Positions 36,985 through 47,200 of a DNA stretch of 64,000 nt are shown here, piece after piece. Positions within the stretch are counted from its first letter, which is position 1. Every line of letters begins with the position of its first letter. The notes beneath the pieces are model-generated. The model was not told where the DNA came from, searched no databases, and was given only the letters and a program-made list of their open reading frames with translations. This stretch comes from Fratercula arctica (Eukaryota; Chordata; Aves; Charadriiformes; Alcidae): contig CANTUZ010000014.1 of the NCBI GenBank assembly GCA_947846985.1, positions 9,469,837 through 9,533,836 on the forward strand. The letters are read 5' to 3'. The position numbers were made by a program, and so were the translations under genes.

Positions 36985-37975
36985 GACACCTGGGTCCCCT
37001 GGAATGGGCGGGAGGAGAACAAGGAGTTAGAGCACCCAGACGCCTGGGTCCCTTTTTGGGGGGGTTCCAGATGCCTGGGTCCCCTTTGGGGGGGATCACC
37101 TGGACACCTGGGTCCCTTTTTGGGGGTCATTGACACCTGGGTCCCTTTTGGGGGGGCACCTGGACACCTGGGTCCCTTTTGCAGGGGGGGTCCCGGATGC
37201 CTGTGTCCCTTTTTTGGGGGGGTTCTGGAAGCCTAGGTCCTCTCTGGGGGGGTCACGGACACCTGAGTTCCCTATAGGGGGGCACCTGGGTTCCTTTTTG
37301 GGGGTCAGTGACACCTGGGGGGGGGGGGGTCACAAGACACCTGGGTCTCTTTTTGGTGGTCACTGACACCCTGGGGGGGGGGTCACAGGACACCTGAGTC
37401 CCTTTTGTGGGGGCACCCGGGTGCTTGGGTCCCCTTTTTGGGGGGGTCCTGGAAACCTGGGTCCCTTTTTGGGGGTCTCTGACACCTGGGTTCCCTTTGG
37501 GGGGGGGGGTCACCTGGACGCCTGGGTCCCTTTTGTGGGGGGGTGTCAGGACATGGGTCCCTTTTGGGGGGGTCCCAGATGCCTGGGTCCCTTTTTTGGG
37601 GGGGTCCTGGAAACCTGGGTCCCTTTTGGGGGTCTCTGACACCTGGGTTCCCTTTGGGGGGGGGGTCACCTGGACGCCTGGGTCCCTTTTGTGGGGGGGT
37701 GTCAGGACATGGGTCCTTTTTGGTGGGGCACCCAGATGCCTGGGTCCCTTTTTGGGGGGGGGTGTCTCAGGAGACCTGTGTCCCCTTTTGGGGGGGTCCC
37801 GGGACACCTGGGTCCTTTCTGAGGGGGCACCCGGATGCCTGGGTCCCTTTGGGGGGGGGTCACGGCCACCTGTGTCCATTTTTGGAGGGCTCTCTTTTTG
37901 GGGGGGTCCCTGACACCTGGGTCCCCTTTGCGGGGGGGGGGGCACCCGGACTCCTGGCTCCTCTTTGGGGTCACC
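36985..37975. repeat. TP53 intron 1, CACCTGGGTCCCTTTTGGGGGGG repeats
   Basis: About 30 units of 30-35 bp. A longer block containing GGAAACCTGGGTCCCTTTTTG and CAGGACATGGGTCCCTTTTG is duplicated at about 37445-37560 and 37605-37725. 37976-38440 continues with GGACCCAGGCGTCCGGGTGC units. Confidence 0.88.
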
Positions 37976-38429
37976 TCAGGTCAGCACAGGGGGGCGGGGG
38001 CTCCCCAAGCCCCGCCCCCTCCCTCGGTGTTCACACACCCCCCCTCCCCCGCCCGGGGGGCAGCGAAATGAGGCAAAATCCGCCCGATGCGGGCGGGAGA
38101 GACCGATCCTGCCGGTTCGGGCCGGTTTTGCGGGGGTGGGGGGCAGCCCTCCTCACCCCAGGAGCCCCGCCCCCAAAGGGGACCCAGGCGTCCGGGTGCC
38201 CCCCCAAACAGGGGACGCAGGTATCCGGGACCCCCCCTCCCATAGGGGACACAGGCGTCTGGGTGCCCCCCCCAAAAGCGGACCCAGGCCTCCGGGTGTC
38301 CCCCCCTCCCCCAGAACCCCCCCCCCAGAAAGGGACCCAGGCCTCCGGGTGCCCCCCCTCCCCCATAACCCCCCCCCCAAAATTGGACCCAGGCGTCCGG
38401 GGAAGGGGGGGGACACTCACAAAACCCCC

Positions 38430-38580
38430 CCCCCGCCCCATTACCTCCGTCCGCTCCCGCCGCCGCACGCGCTGGGGAATCCCCTCGTCCCGGCGTGCAC
38501 CGCCGGGGGGCGTGACGTGAGGGCGTGGCGTGGCGTGATGACGCCGCCGCCGCCGCCATCTTGGGTGAGGGCAAAGGGGT
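38430..38580. promoter_or_regulatory. Bidirectional CpG promoter: TP53 exon 1 (-) and plus-strand first exon
   Basis: On the minus strand GAGCGGACGGAG is followed by donor GTAATGG (exon edge 38445), a suitable noncoding TP53 exon 1. On the plus strand CGCCGCCATCTTGG is followed by GTGAGGG (exon edge 38564), a suitable noncoding first exon for the plus-strand gene. The roughly 120 bp in between are non-repetitive and CpG-rich, with TGACGTGAGGGCGTGG, CGTGATGACG and a YY1-like GCCGCCATCTTGG. In mammals the TP53 promoter is shared with WRAP53; no WRAP53 exon is seen here. Confidence 0.55.
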
Positions 38581-38599
38581 GGGTGGGAAAAAGAGGGGG

Positions 38600-39835
38600 C
38601 GGGGCCTCCTGCCCATAAACCCCGCCCACAAAAGGGACCCAGGGGTCCGCGGCAGCTTCCCTCCCTCCATTCAGTGCTCTTTACACGGGGGGGGGGGGGG
38701 GGGGGGGGGGGGGGTGGTGTGTGGATCATTAACAGGGGCTCTGCCAAAGGACCCAGGCGTCCGGGAGCGCCCCCCCTCAAGGGACTTCGCCCCCCCCCCC
38801 TCCTTCCCCCCCTCCCAAGAGGCTGCCCCGACGCTGAAGCAGGTAGAGACCAGGCCTGGACGCCTGGGTGTCCCGTTCCCCCCCCCAACCCTGGGTGTCC
38901 CCCCGCCTCGGACACCTGGGTGCCCCCCCCCCCCCCCGCCCAAGACGCCTGGGTTCCCCCCTTGACCCCGGACGCCTGGGGCCCTTTTTTTATTTTACAG
39001 GGTCCTGGTCGTCGTCCCCCCGGATGCCTGGGTCCTCTGTGACCCCCTGTGACCCCCCCCAGACCCCCTGTGACCCCCCCCCAAACACCTGGGTCCCCTG
39101 TGACCCCCCTCTCCCAGACTCCTGGGTCCCCTCCCCGATCGCCTTTGTGCCCCCCCCGAACTCCTGGGGCCCCCTTTGGACGCCTGGGTCCCCCCTGAGA
39201 CACCCCTCCCCACATTTCTGGGACACCCCCCTCGCACACCTGGGTCCCCTCTGACCCCCCTGAAACTCCTGCGTCCCCCCCCCGATCGCCTTTGTGACCC
39301 CCCCGGACACCTGGGTCCCCCCGACCTCCTGTGACCCCCCCCCCCGAACTGATGGGTGTGTGTCCCCCCCCCAAACGCCTGGGTCCTCTGTGACCCCCTG
39401 TGACCCCCCCCGACCTTCCCCAAACTCCTGGGCCCCCCCCCGATTGCCTTTGTGACCCCCCCCCGAACTCCTGGGTTCCCCCTGAGACCCACCCCCCCCA
39501 TTTCTGGGCCCCCCCCCCGCACACCTGGGTCCCCCCTGACCCCCTGTGGGCCCCCAGAACTGCTGGGTGTCCCCCCCCCAAACGCCTGGGTCCCCTGTGA
39601 CCCCCCCAAACTCCTGCGTGTGTCCCCCCAAACGCCTGGGTCCCCTGTGACCCCCCCCCCTCCCCGAACTCCTGGGTCCCCCCCTAATCGCCTTTGTGAC
39701 CCCCCCGGACACCTGGGTCCCCCCTGACTCCCTGTGGTGTGGGCCCCCCCCAAACCCCTGTCTGTCGCCCCCCCCTCCCAAACTCCTGGGTCTCCCCCGA
39801 ACTCCTGGGTCCCCCCCGGACGCCTGGGTCCCCCC
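38600..39835. repeat. CGCCTGGGTCCCCTGTGACCCCCC repeats, SLC16A13 upstream or intron 1
   Basis: A pure G tract at about 38687-38714 is followed by around 35 units of GACGCCTGGGTCCCCTGTGA and CCCCCCCGAACTCCTGGGTC. Two larger blocks (about 39050-39290 and 39380-39600) repeat the same unit order. Confidence 0.88.
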
Positions 39836-39841
39836 GGCCCC

Positions 39842-42800
39842 CCCCGGGGGGTTGGGGGGTGCTGGGGGGGGCCTTCCTGCAGTCGGCGCTGGTGTCCGGG
39901 GGGCTGCGAGCGCTGGGGCTCTGCCTGCGGCCGCTGGGGGGCGCCTTCGGGGCCAGGGCGGGGGCGGCCGCATGGGTGGGCTCCGCGCCCCTGGCCGCCC
40001 TCCAACTGGGGGGTGAGCCCAAAGTGGGGGGGCACTGGGAGGGACTGGGAGCACTGGTATTGCGCCTATCCATCCCTCTGGGGTCCCAATCCAACCAGTA
40101 TGAGCCACTGGGGGGCCCTGGGAGGCACTGGGAGGGACTGGGAGCACTGGGATTGTCTGTAGCCATCCCTCTGGGGTCCCAATCCAACCAGTATCGGCCA
40201 CTGGGAGGCACTGGGAGTACTGGGATTGTCCATATCCATTGCTCTGGGGTCCCAATCCCACCAGTGTGGGCCACTGGGGTGCACTGGGAGGCACTGGGAG
40301 CACTGGGATTGCACATGTCCATCCCTCTGCGGTCCCCATTCCACCAGTATGGGCCACTGGGAGGCACTGGGAGCATTGGGATTGTCCCCATCCATCCCTC
40401 CAAGGTCCCAATCCAACCAGTATGGGCCACTGGGGGGCACTGGGAGCACTGGGATTTCACCTATCCATCTCTCTGGGGTTCCTATCCCACCAGTATGGGC
40501 CACTGGGGGCCACTGGGAGGCACTAGGAGCAATGGGAAGGCCCCCAGCCATCCCTCTGGGGTCCCAATCCAACCAGTATGGGCCATGGGGGGCACTGGGG
40601 GGCACTGGGAGGCACTGGGAGCACTGGGATTGTCCCTATCCATCGCTCTGGGCTCCCCATCCCACCAGCATGGGCCACTGGGGGGCATTGGGAGCACTGG
40701 GATTGCCCCTATCCATCCCTCTGGGGTCCCAATCTAACCAGTATGGGCCATGGGGGGCACTGGGAGGCACTGGGAGCACTGGGAAGGCCCCCAGCCATCC
40801 CTCCATCCCTCTGGGGTCCCAATCCCACCAGTATGGGCCACTGGGGGGCACTAGGAGGCACTGGGAGCACTGGGATTGTCCCTATCCATCGCTCTGAGGT
40901 CTCAATGCAACCAGTATGGGACACTGGGTGGCACTGGGACTATTCTTATTCTTCACTCTGGGGTCCCAATCACACCGATAAGGAGCCCTTGGAGCACTGG
41001 GATTGTCCCTTTCCAACCCCCTGGGATCCCACTCCCACCAGTACGAGGCGTTGGGGGCTACTGGGAGCACTGGGATTGTCCCCATCCATCCCTCTGGGGT
41101 CCCAGCCCCACCAGTACAAGGGGTTGGGGGCCACTGGGGGCCACTGAGAGCACCTTGTCCTTCATTCTCTGGGGTCCCCATCCCCCCAGTAAGGAGCCCT
41201 GGGATCACTGGGACACCACCCCCCATCTATTCCCTGGCTCCCAGTCCCCCCAGTGCCCACCACTGGGGGCTGCAAACCCCACGCCCCCCCCCCCCCATTA
41301 CAGGGCCCCTGGGCAGCGCCCTGAGCACCCGCTTCGGCGCCCGCCCCGTGGCCATGGCTGGGGGGTTCCTCTCGGGCCTGGGACTCTTCCTGGGGGCCTT
41401 CGCCACCCACATGACCCACCTCTACCTCAGCGTGGGGTTGCTGGCAGGTACGGAGCAGGGGCTGCTGGGAAATGGGGCACCAGGTGGTTGGGTCATCTAG
41501 AACGTGTGGGGTCATTGGGTGAGGGATGGGGGGGCAAGAGGGGTTGGGTCACCTAGAACATGGGGGGTCACTGAGTGTGGGGTTGGGTCTAAGAGGGGTT
41601 GGGTCACCTAGAACGTGGGGGGTCATTGGGTGGCCTACAACACCCCAAACCATTGGGCAACCTTAGACAGCCCAAGGCCATTGGGTGCCCTAGACCACCC
41701 CACCCCATTGGCCAGCCATGCCCAGGGGGTGCCCCACCTCTTCCCTGCAGGCCTGGGCTGGGCATTGGTCTTCACGCCCTCGCTGGGGACTGTGGGCCGC
41801 TACTTCCCGGCATGGCGGGCGCTGGCCACTGGGCTGGTGGTGTCGGGTGCCAGCGTCTCGGGGCTGGCCCTGGGGCCACTGGTCCCGCTGCTGCTGGAAA
41901 CCTACGGCTGGAGGGGGGCCCTGCTCCTCCTGGCCGCCATCTCCTTCAACCTGGTGGCCGCTGGTGCTCTTCTCCGGCCTATGCCCGTCCCCGGTGAGTC
42001 CCCAGGGCCACCAAAGGATCGGCCAGGGCTAGTGCGGTTGCTGCGACACGGCCCCTTCCTCCGCTACACCTTGGCCTTCGTGCTGGTGGATGCCGGCTAC
42101 TACGTGCCCTTTGTCCACGGGGAGGCCCGTGCCCACGAGGTGGGGTGTGACGAGCACCGCGCTGGGCTGGTGATGGCGGCGATGGCGGTGGTCGACGGGG
42201 GAGGACGGGTTGCCGCTGGCTGGTTGGCCGGTCGGCCAGCCACCCCCCTGCTCCGGCACCTCTTTGCCTGGGTCGTGCTGACGGGGTTGACGTTGCTGCT
42301 CCTGCCCTTGGGGACCTCCTTCGGGGGTCTCCTGGCCTTAGCCTTGGCCTACGGCTTCTGCGCCGGAGCCCTCGTGCCCCTCCAGTTCGCCGGCGTGGCT
42401 GAGGTGGTCGGCACTGGGCGGTTGCTCCACGCCATAGGCCTCATGCAGATGTTTGAGAGCTTCGGGTCGCTGCTGGGAGCACCCTTTGCTGGTACGGAGG
42501 TGACCCAGCGCAGTGCTGGGGGGGCTGGGAGGGTTGGGTGACCTAGAACCCATCATGGGGGGCGCTCAGGGCCTGGCTGGGGGGATGTGTTTCCCATCCC
42601 CATGGCTCTTTGGGTGGGCAATGCCTTGTGGTGGGTTTAGGTGACCTAGAACCCATCATAGGGGGTACCCAAGGCCTGCTTGGGTGACCTAGAACCAGTA
42701 ATGGGGACACCTAAGGCCTGGCTGGGGGTTGTATTTCCCATCCCCATGGCTCTTTGGGTGGGCAATGGCTCATCTTGGGGTTGGGTGACCTAGAACCAAT

Positions 42801-43387
42801 GTGTGTGGGGGGTCATCTAGGGCCTGGTTTGGGGTCACATTTCCCATCCTCATGGCCCAACAGGTGATCAATGGCTCATGGTGGGGTTGGGTGACCTAGA
42901 ACCAACGGTGGGGATTACCTAGGGCCTGGGTGGGGGGCATGCATCTGTCCTCATGGCTCATGGTTCTGGGGTTCCTGGTGCCCCAACACACATGTTCTTG
43001 CTCCCCCAACCCTTGGGTCTCTCCAACAGTGGCCAGGGAGGTTTTAGGGGGTTCTAGGTGGGGTTCCAGGTGCCCCAACCCACATGTTCCTTGTTCCCCA
43101 ACCCTTCAGACCTCCCAGGTGGTCTCTCTCCTGGTTCTAGGAGGGGGGGTGGGTGGTTGGGGTTCCAGCTGCCCCAACGCTGCCGTATTTCAGGTTGGCT
43201 GCGGGACGTGACTGGGAATTACACCATCTCCTTCCTCATTGCTGGTGCCTTCCTCCTGGCTGGAAGCCTCCTCATCCTCACCCTCCCCGGCTCCTGCACT
43301 TCCCAGGGGGGTGGCAGCAAAGAGGGGAGCCCCACCCTGGCCCCTGATGGCCCTGAGCCCCCCCCGATCCCCTCCGATCTGCTCTAG
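39842..43387 (+). CDS. SLC16A13: Monocarboxylate transporter 13-like (SLC16 family)
   Basis: The exons are about 39842-40012, 41304-41447, 41751-42491 and 43194-43387 (stop TAG), with matching phases. This is a 12-helix major-facilitator protein of the SLC16 group. Visible features are [50 protein letters not shown], the cytosolic loop around [29 protein letters not shown] and, at the end, [20 protein letters not shown]. The ending and FLRYT region match SLC16A13 better than its neighbour paralogue SLC16A11. The substrate of MCT13 is poorly defined, and a plasma-membrane solute carrier role is inferred from the family. The N-terminus is uncertain: in the first helix the family signature PDGGWGW appears as PPGGWGV within a G-rich run, and no clear ATG is visible. 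Head to head with TP53, tail to tail with ACAP1. Confidence 0.85.
40020..41230. repeat. SLC16A13 intron VNTR, about 75-85 bp unit
   Basis: Around 14 copies of a unit built from GGGGTCCCAATCCAACCAGT, ATGGGCCACTGGGGGGCACT, GGGAGCACTGGGATTGTCCC and TATCCATCCCTCT. Copies from 40040 to 40900 are highly similar, and those from 40950 to 41230 have diverged. Confidence 0.93.
41448..41750. repeat. SLC16A13 short intron with GGGTCACCTAGAACGTGGGG units
   Basis: Four or five copies of GGTTGGGTCACCTAGAACGT GGGG-type sequence. The same CCTAGAAC core recurs in the next intron and downstream of the gene. Confidence 0.75.
42492..43193. repeat. SLC16A13 last intron with GGTTGGGTGACCTAGAACC units
   Basis: About six units of roughly 100 bp, each containing TTGGGTGACCTAGAACC, GGGCCTGG and CATTTCCCATCCTCATGGC. 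42930-43190 is less repetitive. Confidence 0.8.
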
Positions 43388-43549
43388 AACCAGCCATCTT
43401 AAACTCTCTGCTCCCCACAAAGCTGGGCCCCGGCTCCCGCCCTTCCTTTTGCACCAAGGGGTGGGGGGGGGGAGGGCAGAGGGTGGGTGTCACCGTTCCG
43501 CCCCCCACCCGGGGTGGGGAGACCCCATTGAAGCACAATATGTTTAGGT

Positions 43550-44130
43550 GATGCAATGGGGGGACCCAATCAGGAGCTGTTCTAGGTGAAAAACTGGGGG
43601 GGGGTCAGCTCTAGGTACCCCAATCAGGGCCCTTTTGGGGGGGGTGTTAGTTCTAGGTAGTCCAACAGGGACTCTTTTGTGGGGGGCTTGGTTCTAGATG
43701 GCCCAACTTGGGCCCATTTGGTGGGGGTCAGTTCTAGGTAGCCCAATGGGGGTCCTTTTTTGGGAGGTTGGTTCTAGATGACCCCCGTGGAGCTCATTTG
43801 GGGTATCATGTGGTGGGGGTCAGGTCTGGGCAACCCACCCAGCGCCCGTTTGGAAGTCGGGGGAGGGGGGGGCCTGGTTCTAGGTAACCCAATTGGGACC
43901 TACTGTAGGTTTGAGGGGTCGGTTCTAGATGACCCAACCATTTTGGGGAGGGCTCACTTCTAGGTCACCCAAGTATGGCCCCTTGTGGGGAGACGATCTG
44001 GGGGGTCAGTTCTAGATGACCCATTTTGGAAGGGCTCAGTTCTAGGTTACCCCACACGTGGGACCCATTGCAGGGACCTGATCGGGGGGTGGGGGTGGGG
44101 GTGGTGTCGGTTCTAGGTAGCCCAACCTGC
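43550..44130. repeat. GTTCTAGGTAGCCCAA repeat between SLC16A13 and ACAP1
   Basis: Eleven or twelve degenerate copies of GGTCAGTTCTAGGTAGCCCAA with spacers of 35-45 bp. This is the inverted form of the CCTAGAAC units within SLC16A13. Confidence 0.82.
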
Positions 44131-44200
44131 CCCATTCCAGGGGATGTTCCTGGGCGGATGTGGAGACGGGACTATGGGTGGGGCAAAGGCAAGGCAAGGC

Positions 44201-44206
44201 TTTATT
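44201..44206 (-). terminator. ACAP1 polyadenylation signal
   Basis: AATAAA on the minus strand about 90 bp beyond the ACAP1 stop (44295-44293), in a short unique segment. Confidence 0.75.
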
Positions 44207-44292
44207 CCATTGGAAGCTGCCTGTTGGGGGGGGGGAGGCGGGGCCTGCCCTGGGGAGGGGCATGGCCTGGCCCCGGGGGTTGGGGGGCGGAG

Positions 44293-47200
44293 CTAGAGGG
44301 TGGTGTGTTTGTGGTGGGGGCGGGCGAGTTTCTCGGGGTGGTCAGAGGCCATGAGGGAGATGTCGCGGAAGATGTCGAGGTAGGTGTCGTCGCCTGGGGG
44401 GGGGATGAAGGGACCCCAAAATGGGCGATCACCCCCTCCCCCCTCCCCAAGCTCAAGGTACCCCCAAATCCAAGGACACCCCCCCCCCCGCAAAAACCTC
44501 TGTGGGGACATTGGGCTGCCCCAAATATAGGGAAACTCTTGGGGAACCCCAAAACCAGGGAAACCCCCCCACAAGGACCCCCTCGAGGTCAGCCCAAACT
44601 CAGCCCTCCCCCCCCCATATTGGGACCCCCCCCCCCCAAGGGCTTCCCCAAAACCAAGGACCCCCCCAAACCTACTCCCCCCCTGCCCCTCCAACCCCAA
44701 GGACACCCCAAACTCAGGGATCCCCCCCCCTCAGGTCTTCTGGGACCACCCAGAAACACCCCTGCCCCCCCCTCCAAACTCCCCCATGATCCTCCTCAGG
44801 ACCCCCCAAAACCCCAGAGACCCCCCCCAAGTCCTGAACACCCCCCCACACACCAAACCCTGGAGCCCCCCCAGACCCACCAGTCTGCCCCTGGGCCACC
44901 TCCAGCTCCCGCATCTTGGCCAGCCGCAGCCTGCGGAGGAGAAAAAGGCGGGGTCAGAGGGTGAGAGCACCCAAGGGTGCCCCACCACCACCACCCATGG
45001 GTGCCCCCCAGGGGGGGAGGGAGGGGGACTCTCACAGGGTGACGATGTCGGCGTTGGCCAGGTCGATGGCGATGGTGAGGGGGTCCTTCCCCTCGGCGTC
45101 CACCGCGTTCACGTCAGCCCCCCGCTTCAGGAACAGGCAGGCCAGGCTGGAATTTTTTTGGGGGGGGGGGGGGGGAGGGGGAGACATTGAGGGGGACACG
45201 AGGGTTTCGGGGGAGGGGGGGACACACAGGTGTGAGGTCTCCCATCCAGGCACTGGACAGGGCAGAACCTGCTTAGCTTCCCACTGGGGGATGCTGTGCT
45301 GGGTCCCCCCAGCTTGGGAGAACCTTGGGATATTGGGTAAGGGGGAAAATTGCACCCCCAAAAGGGAGTAGGGCCCCCCCCCAAGAGAATAGGGATCCCC
45401 CCCAAAGAAATAGGGATCCCCCAAGGTGCTAGGGGACCCCCAAGGGAATAGGGATCCCCCTAAAAGGGAATAGGGAGCCCCCCATGACAACAGTGCTCCC
45501 CCCAAAGAAATACAGACCCCCCCCCAAAAGGGAATAGATACCCCCAAAAAGGGAATGGGGATCCCCCCAAAGGAATAGGGACCCCCCACGAGGGGACAGG
45601 AACATCCCCAAAGGGAATAGAGACCCCCCAAAAGGGAATAGAGACCCCCAAAAAGGGAATAGAGACCCCCCCACAAGGGAATAGAGCCACCCCCCCTTAA
45701 ATGAATAGTTCAGGTCACCCATCCTGGCCCTGCCTAGGGCAGCCCCTGCTTAGCTTCACGCGTGGCCACTCTAGGGTTGGCCGCGGCCACCATTGATAAA
45801 ATAGGGGGTTTGGGTCCGGGGCGGGATGGACAGTATCCCCTCCCCACCCTAGTTCCCCCCTCCCAGTACTGCTACTGGATCGCACCCAGTATGCCCCAGC
45901 ATGGTGGCGTGGTGCAGCGGCCCCCGCCCGCAGCTGTCGCTCTGGTTGACGCTGGCGCCGTTCTGCAGCAGGAACTCACAGGCCAGCAGAGAGTTCTGAA
46001 AGCCGGGGGGGGGGGGCACATATTTAGGGGGGGTCCCCAGCACCCAAGGGTGCCTCCCCCATGCCCCCCATCCCCCAAACTCCGGTTACCGCGGTGACGG
46101 CTTGCAGCAGGGGGGTGCGGTTGTCCTCGGCGGCATTGACCCAGCCGGGGTCGGCACCGTGGGCCAGTGCGTCGGCCATGGTGGGCAAGCGGCAGCGCTG
46201 GGCGGCCCAGTAAAGCAGAGCCCCCGGGTGCAGGCTAGGGGGGCCCTGCGCCTCCCCAGGCTCTGGGGGGGGGTGGGTTCAGGCCATGCCCACCTTGTGA
46301 AGGCCATGCCCACCCGCTCCATGCCATGCCCCCCAGCTCCCTACCCCCCCCCAAGCCTCCTCCCTCCCCTCTCTTGGCTCATAAGCCCCGCCCACATGGC
46401 CGGGAGGCCACGCCCACCACCGAAGACCCCACCCACAAGGCAGAAGCCACGCCCACAAAGGTATAAGCCCCTGCCCCTTTGGTTAAGCCCCACCCCAGGA
46501 GCTGCAAGCCCCACCCCTTCTGCACAAGCCCTGCCCCATTCCAATAGCTCCGACCCTTCCTAAGCCCCGCCCATTGCCAGAAGCCTCACCCACCATTGGT
46601 CCCCGAATAGCTCAATGCACAGCTAAGCCCCGCCCCCACAAGCCCCACCAAGGATAAGCCCCGCCCCACGAGCCCCACCCCTTCACAGAAATCCTATCCC
46701 TGCTGAAGCCCTGCCCCTTAGAGCGAGGCCACGCCCCCTCCACCATAAGCCCCGCCCTTTGACTGCCAGGCCCTGCCCAATCACAGCCCTGCTTCCCACA
46801 AGCTCCGCCCCTCCACTCTAAGCTCCGCCTATTTCCTCAAGCCCCGTCCCCTCCCCAAGCCCCACCTGCTTCCCCAAGCCCCACCCCTTTAGCGTAAGCC
46901 ACACCCCCTCCCCAAGCCCCGCCCCTCCACCCCAACCCAGCTGTTACAATAAACCCCGCCCCCTTCTGCAAAGCCCCCTTCCAATAAGCTCTGCCCTTTT
47001 CCCCAAGCCCCTCCCCTCCCGGAGGCCCCGCCCCATTACCACAAGTCGCTCCCCCTCCCCATGTCCCCCCGAGGCCCCGCCCCCTCCCTACCCGGGGTGT
47101 GGCGGCCGCGGGGGGTGGGGCCGGGGCGGGAAGGGCGGGGCCGGGGGGGGCTGACCCCTCCCCCCCCTGGGAGCCCCGTGACGAATTTCTTCTCCACATA

